From Candidatus Thioglobus sp. (GTDB lineage: Bacteria; Pseudomonadota; Gammaproteobacteria; PS1; Pseudothioglobaceae): DNA of 51,682 bases. The position numbers and the translations under genes were made by a program. This document shows, in pieces, positions 1 through 6,668 of this stretch; position 1 is the first letter of the stretch; each line of letters starts with the position of its first letter. Below the pieces are notes generated by a model, which saw only the letters and a list, made by a program, of their open reading frames with translations, searched no databases and was not told the origin of the DNA. The stretch is taken from NCBI GenBank assembly GCA_028228555.1, contig JAOJBP010000010.1, positions 1-51,682 of the forward strand. The letters are read 5' to 3'.

Positions 1-22
1 TAAAAATACAAAAAACATAGAT

Positions 23-48
23 CTTAATATCTAATTTTAAATATTAAG
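23..48. promoter_or_regulatory. AT-rich hairpin upstream of csoS2
   Basis: An 8-bp perfect inverted repeat (23-30 and 41-48) with a 10-nt loop lies 33 bases before the csoS2 start, in otherwise featureless AT-rich sequence. In alpha-carboxysome operons the Rubisco small-subunit gene normally precedes csoS2, so this may be an intercistronic RNA stem that tunes expression or mRNA stability between the two. The upstream gene is not visible, so that role is inference. The stem contains no G-C-rich block and no strong T-tract, so it does not look like an efficient terminator. Confidence 0.35.
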
Positions 49-81
49 AAATTATTATATTGATTATTAAAGGTATTTAAT

Positions 82-2547
82 ATGACAAACTCAACAGAGA
101 AACTTTCTGGACGTGAGAGGTCGATTCTTAGACGTCAGCAAATGTCTAAAACAGGTTCAGCCGGTATGAAAAAAGCTGGTCAAGTGAAACCTCGAGGACG
201 ACAATCAGCTGTAGTGATAAATCCGAATGCTGGTCAAGCAATTCAGTCAAATGCAGCTGCAGAAAATACTACAGATAACGAATCTAATAACATAAATACT
301 CAAGTGTTAGAAAATGGTCATTTTGAGTATTGTTGTGATGATTGCAAGGAAAAGGATTTAAAAGAAACATGCTCTCCTTGCGATCAAAAACAATCCGCAC
401 AAGATGGCGATGTTAAAATAGATGAGATTTGTGAGTTAGTTGATTCCGGCACATCAAATGCAAGTACTTCTGTTAGAGCTTTTTGTAGAGATAGACGAAG
501 ACAAATGTCTAAAACTGGAAAACAAGCATTACCAGGTAAGATTGGTAGAGAAGCAAGGAGATCTAGAGTTAACAATAATAAAAACTCTATGTCAGGCCGT
601 GATTTAGCTAAAATTAATCGTGAAGAAAGGTGTACAGTTGGTCGTGGTAATAAAGAAGCTTGTCGCCCAAGTGGTAGAATTAGACCAGGTTCTGCACCAT
701 CTAAGGTCGAACTAGGTACTACACTAGCAGGACAATCTGTTAGTGGAACACAGGTCGAGCAAACAGAAAAAATTACAGGTAATGAAGTAGGTGGTTGTAG
801 AGCAATTACAGGTACTGAATACATAGGTACTGAACAATTTACACAATTATGTTCAACAACACCTAAAGCTAATGAGCCTAAGGTTGGTAAAACTCAAACT
901 ACAAAAGGCCAGACAATGACTGGTACTTTAGTTGAGGCTACTTCTGAAATTACAGGTACAGAATCGGGCTCATGTAAAGTAATCACGGGTAATGAGTATC
1001 TAGGTTATGATCATTATTCAAATGCATGCGATAATACAAATGCTGTTTCATCGCACCATAAGGTAATGTCAACACCATCAAAAAAAAATTTAGCAATAAC
1101 TGGAGCAGACGAAGCTAGAGCCAATTCAACAACCGGTTCAGAATCAGGAGCTGGTCATGCAATTACAGGCTCTGATTATTCAACAGCACCTTTTAGTCGC
1201 TCAAATGCTGGCGCTACAAAAGTTGATGTTAACCATACAAATAAAGGCTCTGTAATATCTGGCGGTGAATTATCATCTCCACTTGCGGTTACTGGTGATG
1301 CTCAAGATTCATGTGAAAGAGTTACTGGCACTGAATATGTATCCAATGAAAGATTTGTATCTAATTGTGGTACTCAGGCTCCATTGACGCCAAGTAAAGT
1401 GTCTGTTGACAATACTCAAAAGGGTATGGCTATTTCAGGCAATATGATGGATAGAGATGAGAAAGTAACAGGCAATGAACCTGGTACATGTCAGCGTGTA
1501 TCTGGAAGTCAGTATGATAGTTCTGCAAATAGAGGAGTATGTGACCAGCGTTCAGATAAAGTAAATCAAACGCACACTATTACTGGTAATCGTGTTTCTG
1601 GTAGCGAGGTTAGTGGCTCCCCAAAGCTAACAGGTGACGACTATGGCATGTGCCTGGGCGTCACCGGTAATGAGTACGTTAGCAAGGAAAGCTTTGAGCA
1701 AAGGTGTTCTTTTGTTCCGATGGCAGCTAAGTATAAAGAAACAGTGAGTCATACTTGGAATGATCAACAAGTTTCTGGCGTCCAATTAAGTCAATCTGAA
1801 ATAGTGACGGGTGACGAAGTTGGAAGTTGTAGTCTAATCTCTGGAAGCAGTTATAGGTCTAGAGAAGAAATGAGCAAGTTTTGTGATACGTCAGCAGTAG
1901 CTGCAAGTGAGCAAAAAATGAGAAAAACACATACAATGCAATCAATTAGTGGAAACACACCTTCTGAAGATAAGAGATTTTCAGGCAACTTTAATAAAGG
2001 GTTTGGACAGTCAATTAGTGGTACCCCTTATTTGAAAGATCATAATAAATCTGAACAGTTTGATGCAAATTTCTCTGTTCAGACACCAGCAAGATCTGCT
2101 TTTGAGAATAATTCTGAACGAGTTCATGATAGTGTATTTGGAGTAAATTCAAGAATTACAGGTGCTATGTCTAAATCACAAGGTGTGATGACTGGTACGC
2201 CAGAATTTAGACATCCATTAGAAGAGGTTCAGCAACAAGTTGTCCTTTCTCCAACTGAACCTACAAAAGTGGTAACTGGCGAAGGTAATGAAACTGGAAC
2301 AGATGTTACTGGCGATAATTGGTCGCGTAGTGGTCAAATTACTGGCACTGAAGGTATGTTCTCTTCAAATAGAAATGATACGCAAAAGGGCAATCCAAAT
2401 AATGATCATAAAATTGGTGCCCATGCATTAAGAGATAAAGAGGTTGTTGCTATTGAAGGCCCTAAAATTACTAATGGTAGCGGCGCTGGAAATGATTCAG
2501 ATAGTAGCTCTTCAAGAGTAACCTTATCTGGTGGCGCACGCGGTTAA
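82..2547 (+). CDS. csoS2: CsoS2, carboxysome assembly scaffold protein
   Basis: Intrinsically disordered scaffold of the alpha-carboxysome. In the known family the N-terminal repeats bind Rubisco and the middle and C-terminal parts contact the shell. At 821 residues it is within the family range. Three N-terminal basic repeats are visible (near residues 9, 137 and 173; the first two carry RRQQMSKTG or RRRQMSKTG). Seven middle repeats follow between about residues 215 and 605, with paired V/I-T/S-G motifs and Cys; the third lacks Cys. A C-terminal region with further ISGT and TGT motifs ends in a short Ser/Gly-rich tail. The start is set by AAAGG 10 bases upstream. A run of nine A at 1080-1088 is a possible -1 frameshift site (see findings). 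csoSCA follows after 9 bases. Confidence 0.97.
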   Translation: MTNSTEKLSGRERSILRRQQMSKTGSAGMKKAGQVKPRGRQSAVVINPNAGQAIQSNAAAENTTDNESNNINTQVLENGHFEYCCDDCKEKDLKETCSPCDQKQSAQDGDVKIDEICELVDSGTSNASTSVRAFCRDRRRQMSKTGKQALPGKIGREARRSRVNNNKNSMSGRDLAKINREERCTVGRGNKEACRPSGRIRPGSAPSKVELGTTLAGQSVSGTQVEQTEKITGNEVGGCRAITGTEYIGTEQFTQLCSTTPKANEPKVGKTQTTKGQTMTGTLVEATSEITGTESGSCKVITGNEYLGYDHYSNACDNTNAVSSHHKVMSTPSKKNLAITGADEARANSTTGSESGAGHAITGSDYSTAPFSRSNAGATKVDVNHTNKGSVISGGELSSPLAVTGDAQDSCERVTGTEYVSNERFVSNCGTQAPLTPSKVSVDNTQKGMAISGNMMDRDEKVTGNEPGTCQRVSGSQYDSSANRGVCDQRSDKVNQTHTITGNRVSGSEVSGSPKLTGDDYGMCLGVTGNEYVSKESFEQRCSFVPMAAKYKETVSHTWNDQQVSGVQLSQSEIVTGDEVGSCSLISGSSYRSREEMSKFCDTSAVAASEQKMRKTHTMQSISGNTPSEDKRFSGNFNKGFGQSISGTPYLKDHNKSEQFDANFSVQTPARSAFENNSERVHDSVFGVNSRITGAMSKSQGVMTGTPEFRHPLEEVQQQVVLSPTEPTKVVTGEGNETGTDVTGDNWSRSGQITGTEGMFSSNRNDTQKGNPNNDHKIGAHALRDKEVVAIEGPKITNGSGAGNDSDSSSSRVTLSGGARG
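1080..1086 (+). other. Candidate -1 frameshift slippery heptamer in csoS2
   Basis: The heptamer A AAA AAA lies in the correct phase for tandem -1 slippage, inside a run of nine A at the junction of the second and third middle repeats. A -1 shift here would add about ten residues and stop at TAG 1116-1118, giving a product of about 345 residues instead of 821. Halothiobacillus CsoS2 is known to be made in two lengths by programmed frameshifting. No strong stimulatory stem at the usual 5-9 nt spacing was seen, and A-runs are common in AT-rich genes, so the call is tentative. Confidence 0.4.
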
Positions 2548-2556
2548 TTTTGCAAC

Positions 2557-4143
2557 ATGAATACTAGAGATGCTTATAAAATTAGAGCCACTCGTGGTTC
2601 TAATTCTTATAAAAAGGCGCCAATAGGAATGGCTCAAGTTAGCTCTAAGACTAATACTAAAACTGAGAAATTAAATAGTCAGGATTATAGTATTGGGTCA
2701 AAGACGCCAATGGATTTAAATTCTGTTTGTGAATCCCTTCCTGAACGCTCTTGTAGGCATCCTTTGACTAATATGAGGCAGAATGCTCATTTAGCTAGAT
2801 GTGAGGAGTCCATTAAAGTTCGCTTTGATTCGATTACACCAGTTCTAAAAAAACTTGCGAATTTACAACATGAGAGTGATTTTGTTTCTAAGGCAGACTC
2901 TATCACCTCAAGTGAACTAGGTTTTAATTTTCCTATTGAATTATTAGAGTCTGCATGGGTTGATGGTTTAAACATGAAGGCTTTATACGCTAAAGCTGTT
3001 TTTAATGCGTTGAATAGTTCAATTGCTCAGTTTTCAGATGATTTAGGTCGAAATGTAGACTTAAAAGTAGATGCTAATAGTTTCTTCTTAGACTGTGGCT
3101 ATCACAGTGTTGATATCACACCTTGTTCTGATGGTCGCCTCAAAGGTCTTGCTAAATATATTTTGCGCTTGCCTTTATCGGCAATTACTGTTCGTAATTC
3201 CTATGCTGGTGCATTATTTAATGTTGAATCCAATGTGCGTGATTGGGAAAAAATCGAACTAGATAGGTTAAGAAATGGTAAAGTTCTAGACGATGGGAAT
3301 GCTTATTTAAAGATTGTTGTATATCATAGGAGTGGCTCTGATCCTTCGCATCAAGGATGTGCCGCTCATGGTAGTAACGATAAGGTATCTGCTGAAGCAG
3401 GATTAGAAAAGTTAACAGAATTTCGTGAAGCAATTGAAAACACTTATTGTTGTGGATCGGCTATTGATATCTTGTTAATTGGCGTTGATACTGATAATGA
3501 TTCGATTCGTGTACATGTGCCTGATTCAGCCGGCAACATAAGTGTACATAGGTATGTTGATACATCTGAGCTGTATAACGAAACACTGTCAATGAGTATT
3601 GATCAGGCTAGAGTCAAGTTATACAATGCTATTGACATTTGTAGTGATATTACAGGATGGGGGCAAGGGGCTGGAAGACCAGCTGAAGGCATGAGAAAAG
3701 TCGTTGCTAACTTGCTTGAATATAATTTATCTCAGATTGAATATGTTGCTGATTTATACGGCGGCATGTATCCAGATATTGGCCATGCCGAACGCTATAT
3801 TAGCGTGGGTAATGGCTTTCAAGAAATTCAATTGCGTAATATTGCCTATTTTGCGCATTTAGACACTGTTGAAGAGGGTTCAGCAGATTTAGATATCGGT
3901 ATTAAAATATTTACAGGTCTGAATCTCAATAAAGGATTGCCAGCGCCTATAGCAATTCATTATCGTTATGATTCTAAAGTACCTGGGTCAAGAAAAAGAA
4001 TGATAGAGAAATGTTATCGTGTAAAAAATGCAATAATAAACAGATACAAACAATTGGCTGAAAATAATAATTTATATTTTCAAATTAGCATTCAAGATCT
4101 ACCACTAGGTAGTAGTCTTGAAATTATAAGTGAGGAAGCGTAA
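2557..4143 (+). CDS. csoSCA: CsoSCA, carboxysomal carbonic anhydrase
   Basis: Epsilon-class (divergent beta) carbonic anhydrase of the carboxysome. It converts bicarbonate to CO2 next to Rubisco inside the shell. At 528 residues it has the family's usual length. The zinc and catalytic set is visible: Cys190 with Asp192 and Arg194 in the CSDGR motif, His257 in YHRSG, and Cys268 in HQGCAAHG. The His-Cys spacing of 11 matches the known H242/C253 pair of the Halothiobacillus enzyme. The first 60 or so residues look disordered and basic, which fits a cargo-targeting tail. It lies 9 bases after csoS2, and its stop shares one base with the csoS4A start, suggesting translational coupling. Confidence 0.96.
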   Translation: MNTRDAYKIRATRGSNSYKKAPIGMAQVSSKTNTKTEKLNSQDYSIGSKTPMDLNSVCESLPERSCRHPLTNMRQNAHLARCEESIKVRFDSITPVLKKLANLQHESDFVSKADSITSSELGFNFPIELLESAWVDGLNMKALYAKAVFNALNSSIAQFSDDLGRNVDLKVDANSFFLDCGYHSVDITPCSDGRLKGLAKYILRLPLSAITVRNSYAGALFNVESNVRDWEKIELDRLRNGKVLDDGNAYLKIVVYHRSGSDPSHQGCAAHGSNDKVSAEAGLEKLTEFREAIENTYCCGSAIDILLIGVDTDNDSIRVHVPDSAGNISVHRYVDTSELYNETLSMSIDQARVKLYNAIDICSDITGWGQGAGRPAEGMRKVVANLLEYNLSQIEYVADLYGGMYPDIGHAERYISVGNGFQEIQLRNIAYFAHLDTVEEGSADLDIGIKIFTGLNLNKGLPAPIAIHYRYDSKVPGSRKRMIEKCYRVKNAIINRYKQLAENNNLYFQISIQDLPLGSSLEIISEEA

Positions 4144-4403
4144 TGAGAATAATGCAAGTAGAAAAAACTCTTGTCTCAACCAATCGTATTCAAAATTTAG
4201 GTTTAAGACCTTTGCTTGTTGTACGAGACAAGCCTAATGGAATACCATTAGTGGCAGTAGATGCTGTTGGCTGTATTCCAGGAGATTGGGTAATTTGTGT
4301 TGGAAGCTCAGCAGCACGAGAGTCAGCAGGAAGCAAGGAATATCCAAGTGATTTAACAATAGTCGGTATTATCGATTATTGGGATAATGACAAACAAGGA
4401 TAG
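4143..4403 (+). CDS. csoS4A: CsoS4A, carboxysome shell vertex protein
   Basis: Pentameric BMV-fold protein that caps the vertices of the icosahedral shell. The 86-residue length, the opening MRIMQVEKTLVST, the GDWVICVGSSAAR stretch and the ending LTIVGIIDYW are typical of the CsoS4/EutN/CcmL family. The start overlaps the csoSCA stop by one base (TAATG), and a paralogous gene follows after 9 bases. A and B are assigned by gene order, since the first of the two is normally A. Confidence 0.95.
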   Translation: MRIMQVEKTLVSTNRIQNLGLRPLLVVRDKPNGIPLVAVDAVGCIPGDWVICVGSSAARESAGSKEYPSDLTIVGIIDYWDNDKQG

Positions 4404-4412
4404 ACGACTAAC

Positions 4413-4673
4413 ATGGAGATAATGCAAGTCCAAGAAGATCTTGTTTGTACTCGATCAGTTAATCAGCTTGAAGGTATTTCATTAAGAGTAATGAAGGATC
4501 TTAAGGGTAAGACTTGGTGTGCCTCTGACCCGGTTGGTGTTGGTGCAGGAAAGTGGGTCGTAACTACAAGTGGTTCGGCTGCTAGATGGGCAATGCCGAG
4601 CTATGATTCAGCGACAGATTTAACAATTGTTGGGATTATTGATCAATGGGAATGGCCGGAGCCAAAGGAGTAA
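4413..4673 (+). CDS. csoS4B: CsoS4B, second carboxysome vertex protein
   Basis: Paralogue of the preceding gene, also 86 residues. It shares the MEIMQVQEDLV opening, a GKWVVTTSGSAARWA loop and the LTIVGIIDQWEW ending of pentameric BMV proteins. It would occupy shell vertices like its neighbour. An in-frame ATG three codons downstream is an alternative start, but alignment with csoS4A favours the first. Only four bases separate its stop from the csoS1 start, and the csoS1 ribosome binding site overlaps its 3' end. Confidence 0.94.
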   Translation: MEIMQVQEDLVCTRSVNQLEGISLRVMKDLKGKTWCASDPVGVGAGKWVVTTSGSAARWAMPSYDSATDLTIVGIIDQWEWPEPKE

Positions 4674-4677
4674 TATT

Positions 4678-4980
4678 ATGAGCAATGTAACAGGAATCGC
4701 ATTAGGTATGATCGAGACTAGAGGTCTTGTACCTGCTATTGAAGCAGCGGATGCTATGACTAAAGCGGCTGAAGTTCGTTTAGTTGGACGTCAGTTCGTT
4801 GGTGGTGGTTATGTAACTGTATTAGTACGTGGTGAAACTGGTGCGGTAAACGCAGCAGTTCGTGCTGGTGCTGACGCATGTGAGCGTGTAGGTGATGGTC
4901 TGGTAGCTGCCCACATTATTGCGCGTGTTCACGGTGAAGTTGAGACTATTTTAAGTGCGGTAACTCCTAACGCTCTTTGA
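4678..4980 (+). CDS. csoS1: CsoS1, major hexameric carboxysome shell protein
   Basis: Single BMC-domain shell protein of 100 residues that forms the hexameric facets with a central pore. The MSNVTGIALGMIETRGLVPAIEAADAM opening (residues 1-27), VRLVGRQFVGGG (35-46) and GDGLVAAHIIARVH are characteristic. The reading frame is open further upstream, to 4627, but the start at 4678 is set by AAAGGAG at 4664-4670 and by the family's N-terminus. Only one copy is present, whereas many alpha-carboxysome operons carry two or three paralogues in tandem. The gene is more GC-rich and codon-biased than its neighbours, as expected for a very abundant protein. Confidence 0.97.
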   Translation: MSNVTGIALGMIETRGLVPAIEAADAMTKAAEVRLVGRQFVGGGYVTVLVRGETGAVNAAVRAGADACERVGDGLVAAHIIARVHGEVETILSAVTPNAL

Positions 4981-4984
4981 TTCT

Positions 4985-5416
4985 ATGCTGGCCAATTCAA
5001 AACTTAGTTGGTATTTGAGGCGAGGGTTAGAGCATGAAATGTCAGCTATTCAGTATTATACAACGCAATTTAATTTGTGCAAAATTTGGGGGCTAGAATC
5101 TGCGGCATCAAAGTTTGAGGAAGAAGCGAAAGAAGAATTTGAGCATGCGTCTAGACTTATTAATTTTATGCTTAAGTTGGGTTTGACAGCATCTGCTACG
5201 CAATTAAAATCAATACCAAAGACGAAGACGTTAAAAGAAATATTAATCGTAGATTGGCATCTAGAAAAAGAAGTGATTGAGTTGTATAAGGACGCTAGTG
5301 TGTTTTGTCAAAACCAAGGATTGCTAGAGGCGTATGAGTTGTTTTACGCATTGCTTCAAGAAGAATTAAGTCACTTAAATTCTATTGAAAAATGGATTAC
5401 TAAATTAAATAAATAA
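4985..5416 (+). CDS. Bacterioferritin-like protein of the carboxysome operon
   Basis: Ferritin-like four-helix protein of 143 residues, regularly found in alpha-carboxysome operons; its role there is not settled. All di-iron ferroxidase positions of bacterioferritin are present at canonical numbers: Glu18, Glu51, His54, Glu94, Glu127 and His130. The haem-ligand position, Met52 in true bacterioferritins, is Phe52, so haem binding is unlikely. It may store or oxidise iron, or handle oxygen near the carboxysome; that is inference. It starts four bases after csoS1 and is followed five bases later by acRAF. Confidence 0.88.
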   Translation: MLANSKLSWYLRRGLEHEMSAIQYYTTQFNLCKIWGLESAASKFEEEAKEEFEHASRLINFMLKLGLTASATQLKSIPKTKTLKEILIVDWHLEKEVIELYKDASVFCQNQGLLEAYELFYALLQEELSHLNSIEKWITKLNK

Positions 5417-5421
5417 TAATT

Positions 5422-5730
5422 ATGGAAGCTTCAGTCAAACAATTAATAGATCAAATTTCTGGTTCGGGCTGGAAAGTTCAAAAGCGTGCTTTGGTTATGA
5501 CCAAACGTTACGATTATGCTAACTATGATGATATGCGTGATTTTTTAGATGATTTGCAAGAACTTTCAGAAAAAGATGGTTTTTATCCAGATTTAACTTT
5601 TAGTCGGACGCATGCGAACGTTTCGATCAAATCAAGGGAGGATGATAAGTTTACTGAAGTTGATTTTGACTTTCCTAAAAAAGTAGATTTATTGGCCAAA
5701 AAAGCTATAACAGTTATCGAAGGGGGATAA
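5422..5730 (+). CDS. acRAF, pterin-dehydratase-like Rubisco assembly factor
   Basis: Member of the pterin-4a-carbinolamine dehydratase family, 102 residues. In alpha-carboxysome operons this family is known as acRAF, an assembly chaperone for form I Rubisco rather than an active dehydratase. The fold is recognisable by SGWKVQKRALVMTKRYDY near residues 14-31 and by SRTHANVSI near residue 60. The usual catalytic His-His-Pro triplet is replaced by FYPDL, consistent with loss of enzymatic activity. It lies between the ferritin-like gene and the ParA gene, with almost no spacing. Confidence 0.85.
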   Translation: MEASVKQLIDQISGSGWKVQKRALVMTKRYDYANYDDMRDFLDDLQELSEKDGFYPDLTFSRTHANVSIKSREDDKFTEVDFDFPKKVDLLAKKAITVIEGG

Positions 5731-5731
5731 G

Positions 5732-6364
5732 GTGGCAAAATTAAAAATTGCAGTAGCAAATCTTAAGGGAGGTTGTGGAAAATCAACCCTATCTTTAAAT
5801 TTAGCTTCTGGTTTAATGTCTAGAGGTAGTTCAGCTTTATTAGATGCTGATCCTCAGGGCACATTAGAGCATTGGGTAAAGAGTTCAGATGATGGCATGC
5901 CTAATGTTTTTAACGCTTCTAAGGATGTCGAACAAGCAATAATAGATACCGAAGATGATTTCGATTTTATTGTTGTAGATTGTCCACCAAGCCTAGAAAG
6001 CGGCCATACTAAAAAAGTGTTACAAATGGTTGATCTTTTATTGATACCAGTTTTGCCATCCCCTCCAGATCTCTGGAGTAGTGTGCATATGGTTGATGCT
6101 GTCAAAGAAGCGCAAAAAAACAATACTAATTTGAAATCCTATCTTGTCCGTAATCAGGTTGAGAGTAGAAGTGCACTTTCTAAAGCCATGAAGCAAGCGA
6201 TAGAGTTCTGTGGATTACCTGCACTTAAAAGTTCATTGAGTAGGCGAGCCTCATATCGATGGGCTGCTTTAGAAGGTATTAGTGTGTATCAATTTGGTGC
6301 TCGTGGTGCAACAGCTGTTGATGATATAGAAGCGGTAATTAAAGAAGTAGTAAAAGTAAAATAG
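5732..6364 (+). CDS. ParA-family ATPase, McdA-like carboxysome positioning protein
   Basis: Deviant Walker-A ATPase of 210 residues with KGGCGKST at residues 12-19 (signature Lys12) and a Walker-B-like FIVVDCPPSLES near residues 81-92. In carboxysome operons this ParA relative is McdA, which forms gradients on the nucleoid and spreads carboxysomes through the cell with its partner McdB. The small protein that follows fits McdB. The start is GTG, one base after the acRAF stop, with AAGGGGG directly upstream in the overlapping gene. A generic plasmid-type ParA is unlikely because there is no ParB homologue and the context is carboxysomal. Confidence 0.88.
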   Translation: MAKLKIAVANLKGGCGKSTLSLNLASGLMSRGSSALLDADPQGTLEHWVKSSDDGMPNVFNASKDVEQAIIDTEDDFDFIVVDCPPSLESGHTKKVLQMVDLLLIPVLPSPPDLWSSVHMVDAVKEAQKNNTNLKSYLVRNQVESRSALSKAMKQAIEFCGLPALKSSLSRRASYRWAALEGISVYQFGARGATAVDDIEAVIKEVVKVK

Positions 6365-6402
6365 TAGTTCAATTAACTATTATTAAATATAAGGAGTGTT
6401 TT

Positions 6403-6642
6403 ATGAGTTCATTAGAAGATAAATTATTAGAAAGTATTAATAAGTCCGATAAGGTTGTTAATGTAGCTAAAAAACCTGCAGCTAAAAAACCTGCAGCTAA
6501 AAAACCTGCAGCTAAAAAACCTGCAGCTAAAAAACCTGCAGCTAAAAAACCTGCAGCTAAAAAACCTGCAGCTAAAAAACCTGTAGCCAAAAATCCTACA
6601 GTTAAACTTGCGAGTGAGTCGCAACGCGTTTGGCCAGATTAA
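6403..6642 (+). CDS. Lysine/alanine/proline repeat protein, probable alpha-McdB
   Basis: A 79-residue, very basic, low-complexity protein directly after the McdA-like ATPase. An N-terminal segment of about 21 residues (MSSLEDKLLESINKSDK...) precedes nine 5-residue repeats of AKKPA type, the last two degenerate (AKKPV, AKNPT). It ends in SQRVWPD. Alpha-McdB proteins are small and disordered, sit next to mcdA and have an invariant tryptophan near the C-terminus, so position and the WPD end support McdB. The lysine repeats resemble histone-H1-like tails and could bind DNA or acidic partners; that is inference. AAGGAG at 6391-6396 supports the start. Confidence 0.72.
   Translation: MSSLEDKLLESINKSDKVVNVAKKPAAKKPAAKKPAAKKPAAKKPAAKKPAAKKPAAKKPVAKNPTVKLASESQRVWPD
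6466..6600 (+). repeat. Tandem 15-bp repeat within the McdB-like gene
   Basis: Nine units of 15 bp, each encoding A-K-K-P-A. The first seven (6466-6570) are identical, the eighth (6571-6585) differs by one base and the ninth (6586-6600) by four. The identity at third codon positions shows recent slippage-driven expansion rather than protein-level selection alone. Unit number is likely to vary between strains and may be collapsed in assemblies. The unit length is a multiple of three, so changes keep the frame. Confidence 0.97.
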
Positions 6643-6668
6643 TATAACTTTAATCAAGCCTATTATAT

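Noticed and set aside
384-824. 146-residue antisense reading frame inside csoS2
   Set aside because: It is a shadow in a repeat-rich gene with no start signal or known motif.
1080-1088. A-run in csoS2 as a sequencing frameshift
   Set aside because: The reading frame continues unbroken with the middle repeats on both sides, so no indel is indicated.
1117-1174. Six-base complementary segments downstream of the csoS2 A-run as a frameshift-stimulating stem
   Set aside because: The first arm starts about 30 bases after the heptamer and the loop is over 40 bases, too far and too open for a convincing stimulator.
4627-4677. 17-codon upstream extension of csoS1
   Set aside because: It overlaps csoS4B, lacks a ribosome binding site and is not part of the family; AAAGGAG fixes the start at 4678.
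6466-6600. CRISPR-like array
   Set aside because: The units are directly adjacent with no unique spacers and lie in a coding frame.
6369-6657. Two long antisense reading frames across the 15-bp repeat encoding AGFLA-type and FFSCR-type repeats
   Set aside because: They stay open only because the tandem unit has no stop codon in those frames. The + strand frame has a good ribosome binding site and a sensible C-terminus.
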